A stretch of DNA of 64,000 bases from Bryum argenteum (taxonomy: Eukaryota; Streptophyta; Bryopsida; Bryales; Bryaceae). Of the stretch, positions 1 to 11,512 are shown piece by piece. The position numbers and the translations under genes are program-made. Where the stretch lies: assembly GCA_037043015.1 (NCBI GenBank), contig CM073325.1, positions 18,145,001 to 18,209,000 on the forward strand, given 5' to 3'. Under the pieces are notes generated by a model that did no database searches, had not been told where the DNA came from, and saw nothing but the letters and a program-made list of their open reading frames with translations. Position 1 is the stretch's first letter. The number at the start of each line of letters is the position of its first letter.

Positions 1-600
1 ATCCCACCATATATTTATACGTAACTTTTACAACTTAGTTACGATTCCAAATTTTTACAAATTATTTATCATTACTTCATCGTGGATTAATACTAATCAA
101 AGCTTTCCAAAATTCAATATCATTATATATACATATGGAATGGTATACACGACATAATTTTCTAAAAGACCACTGTCCAAAGTATCCACCAACCTACCAA
201 CATACAAACCTACCAACTTAAATAATTACGAACCTACATACCATTCTAAGAACCTTCTTTTAGATATTTCCAAATCATGCATTTCAAATAAAAATAAACA
301 AATAAAAAGAATAAACAAGATGATTAAAATAACACCGTGCGCATATATACAAATAATAAACATAACATCGTTCAACGGGTATCTTACTAGTAAAAACATA
401 TCATATAATCAAAAAGATACATTGTATAACATCCAGCCTAGCACTTATCTCCCAACTTTCAGTTCACAAATAAAATAAAGTAAATGGATATAACCAACAC
501 ACCAACGTCTTTCTAAAACTTGATTCCGCTTACTCTAATCTTCTTCCATTGTACTTTAGATTTTTTTTAGATGGTACCAGCTCCGACATTTCTCCTTTGT
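1..600. other. AT-rich stretch without a recognisable gene
   Basis: Low-complexity AT-rich DNA with no long reading frame, no obvious repeat unit and no RNA gene that I can see. Confidence 0.5.
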
Positions 601-601
601 C

Positions 602-2149
602 TTATTTGCAATACATAGATCTTCGATCCTTGCATTTAAGAACCTCTCCTCTTCTCATGAGCACAAGTAGCTTTTTGACCAACTCCTCAGTTGTTTCATT
701 GCGCTGTGAACTTTGACCCTCTTCTGCAATATCCACGGTTCCATCTATTCCATTGAGGACTAACTTTTCCTTGTTCCCCTTCAATCTTATTGATGCTAGG
801 TTCACCCTTTCGATCTCACTCTCTCAAGGCATCGCATGCCGAAATGAGTTCCTTTAGCTCCTTCTCAAAATGACCTTGGTCCTTGGCTCCTTCAACCATA
901 AAATCCTTCTCGACCCCAATCATTGACCACAAACCATTCGTCGACGCGCTTGTATCTCCTATGCACATCCTCGAAATGTTTCGTCTTCTTTATGAGCTCT
1001 TCCTCATAATCGACCTGATCTGATGCAACCAGAGCTGGGAGAACATTCGTCGCCTCCTCTTGGATCTTCTTTTTTGCATCCTTGATTACCTCTATGTCAT
1101 GTTGGAGTTCAACACACTTTGCCCGTTCGTATGACAAAGCATGAAACAAATATGAATAATTCTCAAAAGCCTTGTTCAACAACTTCATGTACGAATCATC
1201 GTTTTCATTCGGGCGTTTCGCTTTGAAGACTACTTGAACTTCCTTCTCCACTCTACTTCTTCATTTCCTTCTCTTTCTCGGGTCATTCGCGTTTCCATTG
1301 GATATTCTAGAGTCCCATCCTCTACGCTAACATTTGTTTGAGGAGAGGCGCTTATAACGGGCCGAACTATAACTTCGGGTGTTCCCAAAGTACAAGCACC
1401 AAACATTGCTTCAACCTCCATGTATTCAATGCCATCCGCTTCTCCTTCTGTTCGTAGGTCCTCGATGTGCTTCACAGGTGCATCAATCACATCCAAATCT
1501 TGCACGCTTGTTTCACCCACATGAAAGTGTTCGACGCCACCAATAGAACCTTCTACAAGAGGAGTATGATGCTCCCTCTCCTTAACCTCTTCTTCATCAG
1601 AATTAGGATTTACCCAAACATACACATCATCGGCATCCCCCATCTTTCCGATGCCTTGCTGCCGTAAGTCCTTCTCGTGGGTTTTCTCTCAATGGGGCTC
1701 TTGGAATATCTTGCTTGGTTGGAAGGAAGAATTGAGGCGATTTTTTCATTGAGCTCCAATCCACCACTTTCTCCAATATTACCTCTGCATACACCATTTG
1801 AGCAATATGATACGAAACCTCGTTCTTGGTGACATTCTTGCCTTTATAAAGGAACCTCCACACTTCAATACATCGTTGCACGAATTCGTCATGCTTACAA
1901 TAGTGCAGATTTGTAGCATTTAATTTCAAGTGCGTCTCATGTCGAAAGTGTGGAAACAACTTGCTGATGTGGCACCAAAGCGATGTAATTCTTCACATGT
2001 TGTCGACTCCACACACCCTCTTCGGTCTCCCACCCCGAAAAGCGCGTTGAGTGGCATCTTGGAGAATACGGTGATTCCTCTTCTCGTGTTTTTTCCTCTC
2101 TTCTTGCGTCGCTCCCAAGTACTATTTTACGTTCCGCAATTGTAGTCAT
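602..2149 (-). pseudogene. Family A copy 1, unrecognised protein, frameshifted
   Basis: I do not recognise the function. The minus strand holds successive open stretches (2149-1937, 1959-1627, 1643-1230, 1251-892, 805-602) in different frames. The first carries FSGWETEEGVW and the second RCIEVWRFLYKG, then VSYHIAQMVYAEVILEKVVDW. The same blocks occur in the same order at 4.1-5.6 kb on the plus strand and at 7.1-8.3 kb on the minus strand, so this is one family. In all copies a conserved N-terminal domain of about 120 residues is followed by an acidic linker and charged coiled coil. Here the domain breaks near 1940-1960, where the GW motif and the RCIEV motif lie in different frames. Introns could explain some junctions, but a decayed copy is more likely. 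The 5' end faces the minisatellite at 2340-2565. Confidence 0.5.
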
Positions 2150-2339
2150 TGTTACCTCCGATCACGGAGATGCCGCTATGATGTGATGTTAGATACAAAA
2201 CACCAAAAATGGTGCGCCCACGTTGGCCTCCAATCGAGCAAGCAAGTGGCAACTTTGAGTCGACACCGGACAATGCGCAATTCCACGGCACGTGGGGATC
2301 GAAAAGTGACGACTACGGCCTATTACGATTGTATTTAAC

Positions 2340-2565
2340 CTCCCGTGGCGGGCGGCGACGGTGTGTCCCGCGACATCGTTAGGGCGACCGCCGCCCGGTC
2401 AAGTTTCTTGCAAGACTCGCTCCCAGGCGACACGCCGGTCCAACCGCAGCGCGACCTCTCGGGGCGACCGCCGGTGCGGCTTGTAAGAGTTTCGATCCAC
2501 CTCGGCGAGCGCGCGGGCGACCGGCACTCTGCAGGGGCGACTTCGCAAGAGCTCCCGCTCTTTTT
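2340..2565. repeat. GC-rich GCGACCGCCGGTC minisatellite block 1
   Basis: Several degenerate units of a GC-rich motif (gggcgaccgccggt plus a short variable spacer) stand out sharply from AT-rich surroundings. Related blocks lie at 3838-4100, 8455-8795 and 19650-19870. The core is nearly palindromic and dense in CpG. Reading frames across it, rich in RRSP or GRSP, are artefacts of the repeat. Confidence 0.75.
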
Positions 2566-3837
2566 CTTGGATCCTCTTTATGCAATATTCAAATTTTGAA
2601 TTAACCGATTCAAGCATCTCCCCATTCCCCCTTCAATCCCTCATCCCCCTCATTCCCTCTCATTCCCACTCACTTCTTCCTATATCTCATTCACAATTGA
2701 AAATGATTCTCATGGTCATGGGCATTTTGCCAAGAGCGGTGACCATGATACATGAAAAAAGATTTTATTCTCATTGGATACTCTTGTGGTGTAATATGGA
2801 TTTAGATCGATACAAGTTTAATCACAATTTACAAAATTATAATTTTCAACATTCTCAAAATTCTCAACATAAAATACTCATCAAATATTGGTTCCAAAAG
2901 TACCCTCGCAAATGGGTTGATAAGAATGTCCGCAAATCATTAGTCTTCTTGACTTCAAATATTTACCTTCATATAGTGGTCACTCATTTTTTCTCCAAAC
3001 ATATAATATGTCATGATATATCACCTTTTAATTTGGTAAGCAACTATTTCTCTCAGTGCTTTCTAGGGTATATGCACTAATCCCATTCACTTAATTGTAT
3101 TTCAAGGCCTTATTATTTGACTTGCCAAAATTTTCAAATTCCTCCCCCCACTCAATTTAACCAATTTCATAATGTTATGAGCCCATAAACTCATTGCAAG
3201 GATAATCTATCAGTCGGATATTATATACGGAGATCTTATAATATATTAAAGGCTCCACTGATATAAAAAGAAACTAGAAATTGTTCTTGAATGTGATGTT
3301 AAAATAAGAGGTGCAGTTTTGTACAGAAATGGTATCTTATTTAGATGCTAGGAATTGACTACCTAGGATTACATGCTTAGATTGTAGGTATTGAATCGTT
3401 AGATTCATTAAAGTGTTTTCATGCATTGAAGAGGCTGATGCTCTATAAATGATTTCACATTTTATCAATTATTATAACTGATTAGGCACGATCTGACTTC
3501 TTAAAATATACACCATACAAAATAATATATACCATTCATGCCTACAAAGAGGACGAAAAACTCTCACCCCATCCTTCCTCCCATACATTATTATCCATTT
3601 ACACATCTCTTGTCCATTTCTTAGGAATTGAATGATCATAAAATGGGAATTATGGGACCCACGATCCGAAATTCCTACCCTATGCATACATTCCTAATTC
3701 TTAAAATTAATACATTATAAACTAAAGGGCTCTTTTATTCCTCCCCCATCCAATATTCATCCTCATCTCATGATTTTCATCCTCGTAGGAGCTGCTATGA
3801 AACCTGATGCCCTCGCATTCAACATAAATAGGTGAAA
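2566..3837. other. AT-rich spacer, no gene seen
   Basis: A 166-codon open stretch at 2580-3080 is of biased composition (serine, proline, histidine, isoleucine) and has no recognisable domain. I see no RNA gene or clear repeat. Confidence 0.4.
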
Positions 3838-4100
3838 TAGGGCGACCGCCGATTCAGCTCATGGGCGATCGGCGGTCCAGCTTTGGGCGATCGGCGGTCC
3901 AGCTTTGGGCGATCGTCGGTCGCTAGGGCGACCGCCGGTCCAGCTTTGGGCGAACGTCGGTCGCTAGGGCGACCGCCGGTCCAGTTCATGGGCGAACGTC
4001 GGTCGCTGGGGCGATCGGCGGTCCAGATAGGGCGATAGCTGGACCAGCGGGCGACCGGCGGTGCACATTTTGTAGACCGCCGGTCGCCTTATCACTGTGC
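3838..4100. repeat. GC-rich GCGACCGCCGGTC minisatellite block 2
   Basis: About a dozen units of roughly 20 bp read gggcgaccgccggtccagct with variants such as gggcgatcgtcggtcgct. It ends about 35 bp before the plus-strand family A reading frame at 4134, so it may belong to that gene's 5' flank or leader. Confidence 0.8.
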
Positions 4101-4133
4101 TTAAGAACGCGACGGGCAGTCCATTTTCACACT

Positions 4134-5563
4134 TTGCGAGTTCCTCCTTTTCGCGCATTGACTAGTATTGACTTCAGAGTTGCTGCTTGCTTGCTCGTAG
4201 AGGGACTTTGCGTTGTTCTACGAATTTTTCTTATGGAGGCACTACCCGTTGTAGCGGGCACATCCATGGTGCGCCATGACCGAGGTCGGATTGCGAAGAA
4301 GCGCAGGGACATCTTGAAGAATCCAAAGATAGTAGCGTTTAGAGGATGGGAGGAAGAGACGGGGCCGTGGTCTTTTGCCATATGTGAGAAATATGTGGAG
4401 TGGTGCCACATCAACAAGCTCTTTCCTCTTGTACATTGGCACAATATTCATCGGCACAAGAATGAAGCTAACCTCCGAGAGTGCCATCATTACGAATTCA
4501 AAGCGAGATGCATCTATGCTTGGCATATGATATACGGTAACAACCATATTTTTAAATATGAGGTTCCCTACTTTTTGGCACAAATGGCATATGCGGAAAT
4601 GATTCTCGGGAAGGAGGTGCATTGGTGGACGCATCCACGTTTGCCTATACAAGAGAAGACCGAACCAATAGAGGTTGGAGAGACATCAAAGACTATTGAA
4701 GGAGATGGAATTGGAACGGTACCTATGAGTCCTAAGGCCGACGCGGAATTTTACACAACAGAAGGTCTTCTTCTGAATCCTCGGAGGATGAACACACACA
4801 CGAATACGAGCTCGATGAACCAACTAGTCCTCCACTGCATTGGATTGAAGCAATATCCTTTGAGGTAAATCCATTCCGAAAAGTGGGTGGAAGATTATCC
4901 GAAGCCATGGATACTTTGATCCTTTTGCACAATTTAGGTAGAGTCACATGCATCGAATTGGATTTAGTACTGCAGAATAGAAAGGAATTGGAAGCCCTCA
5001 AAGAAAGAGCCCTTTCTACACCATACGATGTACAAGAAGAATGTCGGGAGGTTTTCGAAAAAGCTCTAGACCACATAGCTGACATGGAGACCATGCTTGT
5101 GCTACGAAAAGAGGCTAAGGAGAAGTTTTTCGAGAAGAAAAATTCAAACAGCCTTTCCGTAGAAGACTACGTAGAGTTCTGGACAGCTAAACATAATTAC
5201 CTGGAAGGGGTCCTAGCTGAGAGGAGGGATAAGTTGACGGATATTGAAGAATCTATTGCTCTAGAGGTAGATAAAGAGATGCTACGCATTCGGGATTTGG
5301 CATTAGCGGGTAAGTATGGCAAGACTCCAGAGGAAGTTGACAAATTAAAGAGGCTGGTGAAATGGAGTGAAGACCAGAATGTAAAACTCGCAAAGCAACT
5401 ACGTGTAGCTGAGGAGAATGCTCGATTTGAGGACGCATGAGCAGAGTGGGCTCATCGTAAAAGTAACGCAAAAGATGACATCAACATAAACGCAATCGAC
5501 GTTGATTTGGAACCGCAACGATCACTTTTTTCAAAGGGCAAGGAAAAAGTTGAAGATTCTTAA
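4134..5563 (+). pseudogene. Family A copy 2, unrecognised coiled-coil protein, one frameshift and one internal stop
   Basis: The function is unknown. A first frame (4134-4868, probable Met at 4233 or 4266) has a basic start, then VAFRGWEEETGPW, EWCHINKLFPL, NEANLRECHHYEF and FLAQMAYAEMILGKEVHW, all shared with the copies at 0.6-2.1 and 7.1-8.3 kb. Near 4755-4770 the coding sense moves to another frame, which runs through an acidic Ser/Glu stretch into the 4883-5440 frame. That frame is almost wholly charged coiled coil (LKRLVKWSEDQNVKLAKQL). A TGA at 5438-5440 interrupts it, and the frame then stays open for 40 codons to TAA at 5561-5563. A CGA-to-TGA change would explain the internal stop. 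A small intron could replace the frameshift. The best-preserved coiled-coil tail of the family is here. Confidence 0.55.
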
Positions 5564-5997
5564 CGTAGAGGCGATGGACTTACAACCCCAACATTCACCA
5601 AACGATATTTGATTTACGTTATTTAGGTGTAGGGAAAGTGTACGTAATTTCTTCTATGTACTTTTTCGCATACTCTTTATATATGGAAGTTTGTTTTTAC
5701 CTTTCATCATGCGTAAGTACGTGTTTGTGCATTGGTACAAGGGGTTGGGCGGGTTATATGGACTATGAAGATGTAAGATACAATAAAAGTTGACAAAGTA
5801 CAATCGATAGACCACAAGCAAAGGAGCGAACCAAATACATACCATTGATTTAATCGATGCAAAAAGTAGTACAATAGGAAATGAGATACATTGTTGCGCA
5901 AAAAGCTACCACTCGATAATACTATAATGGAATATAGTCCTATATAGCTAAAACCATACGCTATGCTCGAGTGTATGGATTCACAATATCGTAATTA
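5564..5997. other. Spacer between convergent family A units
   Basis: AT-rich sequence between the 3' end of the plus-strand copy and the 3' end of the minus-strand RING frame, which converge. It probably holds both 3' untranslated regions. No other feature is seen. Confidence 0.4.
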
Positions 5998-7095
5998 TCA
6001 TTCACTAGGCTGAGGGTTGGAGCATTCTCCAACAAGAAGTTTGCGCTTTGCACGAGTTCGATTGAATGGACCATCTGCATTTAAGATCATATCTAAAACT
6101 CTAGAGTCTTTCAAGTCCTGCAAAGTCCTTCTTGTGAGGGGACTATGTACATCCAGTAAATAGTCTAGAGCTTGAGACTGGTATCGTGGCCCCCAAGTAG
6201 ACTCAGCATATTGACACTCTTCCAAATCTTCCATGGAGGCACGACCTTCACCGTCGGTTACTCTCTTCCCATATTGATTCCATCGATGTCCCATTGGATG
6301 GGGCCCCCACTTGAATGTATTAGAGCTCACATTAAAATAGCCTCCAAGGCATTGGAAGAAGAACATCCGATTACCCTCATGTTGTGGACCGTGTCCGGCA
6401 AGTATTGGAGCAACTCTTAGAATCTCGTTTGGGTCAGTCTCCCAATTCAATTGGGAGCTAGGAGTACTCTTCTCGAGATCATGTTCACCTCTACGCCAAC
6501 TCCAAATAAGGTCTTTACCCCAGAATCGAACCTCGTCAGTAGTCTCAGCATTGTGTTCCCAAGAAGGCGGCATATAAGTTCTTAGATTGAACATCTCGTA
6601 GAACCGCTCGTGAAAAGGCGCTTTGCATATAGCACAACGACTTTGAGTCAAACAATGAACTAAAAGACACTGCGGATGATACATATGGACACAAGAGCCT
6701 AAAGCCCATCCACCCTCAGGTCCAAATGGATTTAGGCATATGGGACACGTAGAGTGATCCAATACAAACTGCGGAGGGTTGGGCCACAATAATGTCTTGG
6801 ATTCTACATTAACATGTGCCGACATGTGGTATTTGAAATTCCACCCGGCCTTGCTCCAATCTACAACCTCTGTAGAAGTGTCATCTTGCATCTTGATGTC
6901 CATCATAGGAAGATTATCAAACAATGTATCCACACTCGGCCACGAGGTCATACCAAACGTTCGCCGACCAGCTCCACTAGTAAAATTCTTATCGATCTTC
7001 TCTAGCTCCGCTGCAACTTGTCTCCCTCTATCCACCGAAAGTATACATGCCACCTTCCAATGGTAGTAAGTGGCAGACAACTGCTCCAAACGGGC
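5998..7095 (-). CDS. RING-H2 zinc finger protein, probable E3 ubiquitin ligase-like frame
   Basis: The 363-codon frame has a complete C3H2C3 RING-H2 finger. Counting from the TTG codon at 7089, the ligands are Cys115, Cys118, Cys133, His135, His138, Cys141, Cys152 and Cys155. RING-H2 domains recruit E2 enzymes in ubiquitin transfer, but no substrate can be inferred. Long flanks rich in Trp and Asp show no known domain. There is no good ATG: the frame opens after a TAA at 7096-7098. Upstream of that stop the same frame continues as a short coiled coil (SLLKEKLQL before the stop, ARLEQLS after it). It therefore looks like the 3' part of a longer gene with the family A frame at 7116-8330, joined by an intron or by a frameshift plus a nonsense change. 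The finger itself is intact. Confidence 0.6.
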   Translation of the reverse strand, partial: ARLEQLSATYYHWKVACILSVDRGRQVAAELEKIDKNFTSGAGRRTFGMTSWPSVDTLFDNLPMMDIKMQDDTSTEVVDWSKAGWNFKYHMSAHVNVESKTLLWPNPPQFVLDHSTCPICLNPFGPEGGWALGSCVHMYHPQCLLVHCLTQSRCAICKAPFHERFYEMFNLRTYMPPSWEHNAETTDEVRFWGKDLIWSWRRGEHDLEKSTPSSQLNWETDPNEILRVAPILAGHGPQHEGNRMFFFQCLGGYFNVSSNTFKWGPHPMGHRWNQYGKRVTDGEGRASMEDLEECQYAESTWGPRYQSQALDYLLDVHSPLTRRTLQDLKDSRVLDMILNADGPFNRTRAKRKLLVGECSNPQPSE

Positions 7096-7115
7096 TTACA
7101 GTTGTAGCTTTTCCT

Positions 7116-8330
7116 TTAATAAGGAGTTGTATCCATCAGACGACATGAAAGGGGGATTACGGATAGGGGGAACAGCGGTAAAGATAAAGAATCTTGAGAA
7201 TCACATCGTACATCTTCTTCTCGTTCGAGGCCCGATATATTAACAACACATGGCTGAGCTTTCACAGGACGGCGCAATGTAGGGCGTTGCGGTGACATTT
7301 CTCCAAATGCCAAGTCCTCTGTAAGGTTGAAGACAACTCTATCAACATCCGCCATGTCAGATTTCTCTACATCTCCACGAATGTTACGTGCGTGAGATAG
7401 TTCTTGCATCTTCTCGCGCATGCGTGCATATTCCACGGAAAGCTGCTCCCCTTCTTTCACCTTCTCCTCATACATTGCTCGTGTTTTTTCGAGATCCGCT
7501 TCCAATCTTGCTATGACGTCGTCTTTACTCTTCAGAAGAGCTTTGAGATCAGAAGATGAGTCAAGTTCTTCCAATGGTAAGATGCAAGTACCATGGGGCT
7601 CTACTACGGGTGGATGATTACTTGCTATTGGAGGGCGAGAGCCACCTATTTCAGGAACGCGGCCAGGTAAATTACGACGATGATCCGCATCAATCACAAC
7701 GCTGGCGGGAGGAAGAGGTTGTCGAACTTGACGCACCGCCTTACGAGGCCGCGAACCATCCGAGTCATCGTCCTCTTCCGATGTAGCACTATGATGGGCA
7801 GCCTCTTCCATAGCCTTGCTAATAGACCTCATCACCGCCATGCCACCATTAGGAGCGTCAGGGAATCTTAGAATGCCTGTCGGAATGTCACTCGTTGAAG
7901 GTCGTGTTACATGCTTCCCCTCTTTGATAGTTGTCCAATCCACTCGTTTACCAAGAGCAACCTCGGCGTATACTCCACGAGCAAGAAACAATTGAACCTC
8001 GTTGCGCTCCACACATGGCATGCCATACAGGACTTGGTAAACCTCAATGCATCGTTGCTTGAAGTTTGGGCATTCGCAAAACTTAAGATTTGCCTTGTTC
8101 GTGCGCCGGTGAAAATAGTGACGAGAGAGAGGGAATTTCTTGTCAATGTGACACCATTCAATGAACGATTCGCAAGTGGCCATCGTCCACATATCTGGTT
8201 CATCTTCCCAACCTCTGAAGGCAAGCTTATTTGGATTTAGAAGCACGTGTAATCTTTTCCGTTGTGGAGCGCCCTTCCTCTTCCTCTTCTTGTCGTTCTC
8301 TTCCTTCCGAAGTTGGCCGAGAGTAGCCAT
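7116..8330 (-). CDS. Family A copy 3, conserved N-terminal domain plus coiled coil
   Basis: This is the longest open copy of the family. The frame is open from 8531, but the likely start is the Met at 8330 (MATLGQLRKEEN), because a basic stretch and then LAFRGWEDEPDMW follow as in copy 2. Then come EWCHIDKKFPLSR, NKANLKFCE, RCIEVYQVLYG and VYAEVALGKRVDW. A disordered acidic and Ser-rich linker follows, then a coiled coil (VIARLEADLEKTRAMYEEK). Function is unknown and I match it to no named family. The frame ends in TAA at 7116-7118. From about 7200 the neighbouring frame looks more coding and leads toward the RING-H2 frame, so the real product may be a fusion. The 5' end faces the minisatellite at 8455-8795, from which the kinase gene starts on the opposite strand. 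Confidence 0.55.
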   Translation of the reverse strand: MATLGQLRKEENDKKRKRKGAPQRKRLHVLLNPNKLAFRGWEDEPDMWTMATCESFIEWCHIDKKFPLSRHYFHRRTNKANLKFCECPNFKQRCIEVYQVLYGMPCVERNEVQLFLARGVYAEVALGKRVDWTTIKEGKHVTRPSTSDIPTGILRFPDAPNGGMAVMRSISKAMEEAAHHSATSEEDDDSDGSRPRKAVRQVRQPLPPASVVIDADHRRNLPGRVPEIGGSRPPIASNHPPVVEPHGTCILPLEELDSSSDLKALLKSKDDVIARLEADLEKTRAMYEEKVKEGEQLSVEYARMREKMQELSHARNIRGDVEKSDMADVDRVVFNLTEDLAFGEMSPQRPTLRRPVKAQPCVVNISGLEREEDVRCDSQDSLSLPLFPLSVIPLSCRLMDTTPY

Positions 8331-8454
8331 GGATGAAATAGCCAAAAATGGCAAATAGTCATTACCTACCCCGCACGAGCATGCAGCCAATTCAATGGAT
8401 GTAAGACAACGCGCTAGGCCAGTAAACCCAAATAACAAGTTTAGGTACGATCGG

Positions 8455-8795
8455 GGAATATATACGCGGGGCGACCAGAAATCAAAAGCGACCGCGGTCC
8501 AGATAGAGGTATCGCGTTGCGTGGCGACCACGGTCCAAAGAGCGACCGCCCGGTGCAGCTAATCGCGACAGCGGGAGGCAGGGCGACCGCCGATGCAGCT
8601 GTTCGCGACAGCGGGACGTAGGGCGACCGCCGGTCCAATTTGCTCGCGACAATGAGGGGGACGCAGGCGACCGCCCGGTCCAAATTGCCGCGATCATGGG
8701 GGCGTAGGGCGACCGCCGGTGCAGCTTGCGCGGCAATGAGACTGACTGGACCGCGCGGTGAAGCGATCGTAGGGCGACCGCCGGTCTCCAAGGAT
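8455..8795. repeat. GC-rich GCGACCGCCGGTC minisatellite block 3, between divergent genes
   Basis: Seven or more degenerate units (gcgaccgccggt plus spacer) with about 35-55 bp between cores. The block fills the interval between the divergent 5' ends of family A copy 3 (minus) and the kinase gene (plus), the position of a bidirectional promoter. That role is inference only. Confidence 0.75.
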
Positions 8796-8981
8796 ATATA
8801 AACCCCAACGCGCGGGTTTGTTATTACTTTTCCCCAAACCGCTACCGAATTCTCTTCCGCCCTGTGTCCTTGCTCGTCTTAATGATGCGCCTGCCGGGTC
8901 GTCTGAGGAGTTTTTGGGTTTTGTGCGCACATTGATAGCGGGGGGAGATTTTTTTGCGGTTTTTTCAAGATTTTCGACGAT

Positions 8982-9792
8982 GACTAAATCCAAAAAGCAC
9001 GGAAGGGACAACAAGCATGGGATCTGGATGCCCCCGAAACATTTGCACCAGACGTTGGAGGGGAACAACCTAGTGGAAGTGGAGGCCATAAGAGGAAGAG
9101 GAGACACCCAAAAGAAGACAGACCCGGATTCCCAACAACAGATTATACTAAGTTTGCGGAAAAAGCATGCATGGATTGGTATGAGGAAACGGAGGCTCAA
9201 TTCCTAGAGCACAACTACCTCAGGAATGTTAGCACGGGCAAAGAGAGACAGAAGAAGAAATTGGCGGCCGTAATTTTGAAGGCCATGGAGGAAACGGAGA
9301 AATACCAAGATGTGGATTATTATTCGCAATACGGGTTGTGGATGGATAATACAGTTGAACAATGCATCTTCAATGTAAAGGAGTTGTGGAAGAAGCGATT
9401 TGGAACGAGGCGTCTAACACAAGAAGAGGACCAGTTCAAACGCAAGATGGATTGGTGGATACACATAATCCAAAAGCTTAGCAAGAATAAAACCCGAGGG
9501 AAGTCATGGGAAAAAACCGCTTTGCTCGCCACATTTGAACGAGACACAGGGTCGGGGGTGGTGTGGATTCCTCAAGACGCTACGATAGAAGCTCTATCAG
9601 GCCGCAATATGGAGGGAGGCCATGGACTAGTGCGGAAGGTGAAGATACTTGGAGTAGACCACGTTCCAGAAAATGTCGAGTTTGCAGCAAAGCTTTCCAA
9701 GAATATGAATCTTCAGAAGAGGAGGATAGAGACTGCTGCAGAAGCTCTTGTATGTCCTTTGAATCATCCAGGAATTATCAAGTTTTGGGCGT
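8982..9792 (+). pseudogene. Protein kinase gene, 5' part, truncated by CACTA insertion
   Basis: This is the N-terminal half of a kinase. Counting from the ATG at 9171, residues 1-140 form an unrecognised basic, Trp-rich module (VKELWKKRFGTRRLTQ, WWIHIIQKLSKN). Next come a glycine-loop-like segment at 144-154 (GRNMEGGHGLV), a probable ATP-binding lysine at 174 (FAAKLS), helix-C glutamates near 187-191, and HPGIIKFWA at 199-207. The frame is also open upstream of 9171 to about 8989, with basic KRKRR, so an earlier exon or start is possible. Coding ends exactly where the CACTA element begins at 9793. The second half resumes in the same reading phase at 13425 once the element and one target duplication are discounted. 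It cannot make an intact kinase unless the element is spliced out or excised. Confidence 0.75.
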
Positions 9793-10150
9793 CACTATAA
9801 GAAAACCCTGTTTTTTGTGATGTCTTGTGTAATGTCTAATGTATTTTGTGATGTCTTACTGTCTTAAAAGATGTCTTCGAAGACGGAAGGATGTCTGTAC
9901 GTCTAACGGGCACATTTTGGATTGGGGGGGCATGAAGACATCACCAAACAAAAAGATGTTGGTGAAGACATGGATGTCTTTGAAGACATCTTGATAGACA
10001 TCAAACTGCCACGTTGGCAAGGGATTTTAGACCAACAAGGTAAAAACGACCAAAATTTACTGGTAGACAGGGTAAAAAGCATTTCTAATGTTAAAAGAGT
10101 AGGTGAATGGGCAGCGGTTTTCAAAAGTAGAAAAAAAAACATCACACTTT

Positions 10151-10152
<2 letters not shown>

Positions 10153-10185
<33 letters not shown>
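10153..10185. repeat. 33-nt poly(T) tract inside the CACTA element
   Basis: An uninterrupted run of T follows a short A-rich stretch. Read on the minus strand it is poly(A), so it could mark a small retroposed fragment, but no target duplication is evident. Confidence 0.6.
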
Positions 10186-11512
10186 CTTCTTCTTGCTAAA
10201 ACATTATGTGACGTGGCAATACTGAAAATACTAATTTCAGGCTATTCTCACTATTTTTTCATTGGTCTATTTTTTTAAAAATATTAAAATATATAATTAT
10301 ATTCCAATAAAAAAATATTTTGTAAATTTTTATTATATTCAAATAAATTAGAATATTATAATTCTGTAATTTTTTATGATTAAAAAATATTTAAATATTA
10401 AAAAATATTATATATAAAATATAATATATATATAATATCTACAAGATAACAATGGTGCCAAAAAAAAAGTAAAAGTAATGTCGTGGATATTTAATCCTCA
10501 AAAAAACACGTGGACATAGATTAATAAAGTTATCTACAGCGCTTTATCTACATGGCAACAAAAACTCCACGTCATACCAGTTGACAAGTCATTCAACATC
10601 TAGTCGGATGTCTAACACAATGTCCAACTTACCATAACTACAGTCAAACATGAATGTCCGCATAGACATCTACTTGGATGTCTATGAAGATGTTTTGCAC
10701 GACATCCTCCTAAACGTCATTTACTAAAAAGCGGCAGTACTTAAGAGTCTTTTAAAGAATAATATCAACTTTTTCTCTTACTGCTTGTCCTCCATTGGCG
10801 CGGGTCTCTGATTGGGGTAATCCTCAAATACATAAAGAAAATATAAAAAGAAAATAAAAACAATAAACAGTGTTTTTTGGCTTACTTCAAGAAGGAATTA
10901 AATATTATTGATTACTTATAGATTAGATTATTATAGTCTAATGCCAAGACTATACAATACTCTATCATTAACAACCAATATTATACAAATTAAAGCAAAT
11001 TTACAAGAAATATGAATTTATGAAAGTAGTTATTTAATACAGTTTAGGAGACAATTCAAGAATAGAATTAGTATTAAGAAAGTTAGTTGGAAAGTTAGTT
11101 AGGGTAGAAATAAAAGGTAGTTGAGAGTTTAAAAGAGAGCCTATCACCATGGAAGACTATAAATAGTCTCATGATTGTAATTCCACACTTTTTCTATCAA
11201 TAAAGTTTATTTGATTTGTTGTGGAAGAAACTCTAAGACTTACGATATGTGCTTTGTTGTGAAAAGAACTTTAAAGCATCTAGTATTTCATTTGTGAGGG
11301 AAAACAAAAGACCTTTTATAGTTAATGTGTTGTGATTGAAACCCTGAAGATGTCATCAGATGTTTATGATAATGTCTGCAGGGATGTCTAAGATGACGTT
11401 TATGAAAATGTCTAACATGATGTCTATGAAGATGTCGAAGATGACATCTATGACAGCATCCAGAACCATCTACAGGGATGATTTTCATTGACTTCAATGG
11501 ATGAACAGAGGC

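Noticed and set aside
2345-2617. Open frames rich in RRSP/GRSP across the minisatellite
   Set aside because: Repeat-generated frames on both strands without independent support; the same applies at 3.9, 8.5 and 19.7 kb.
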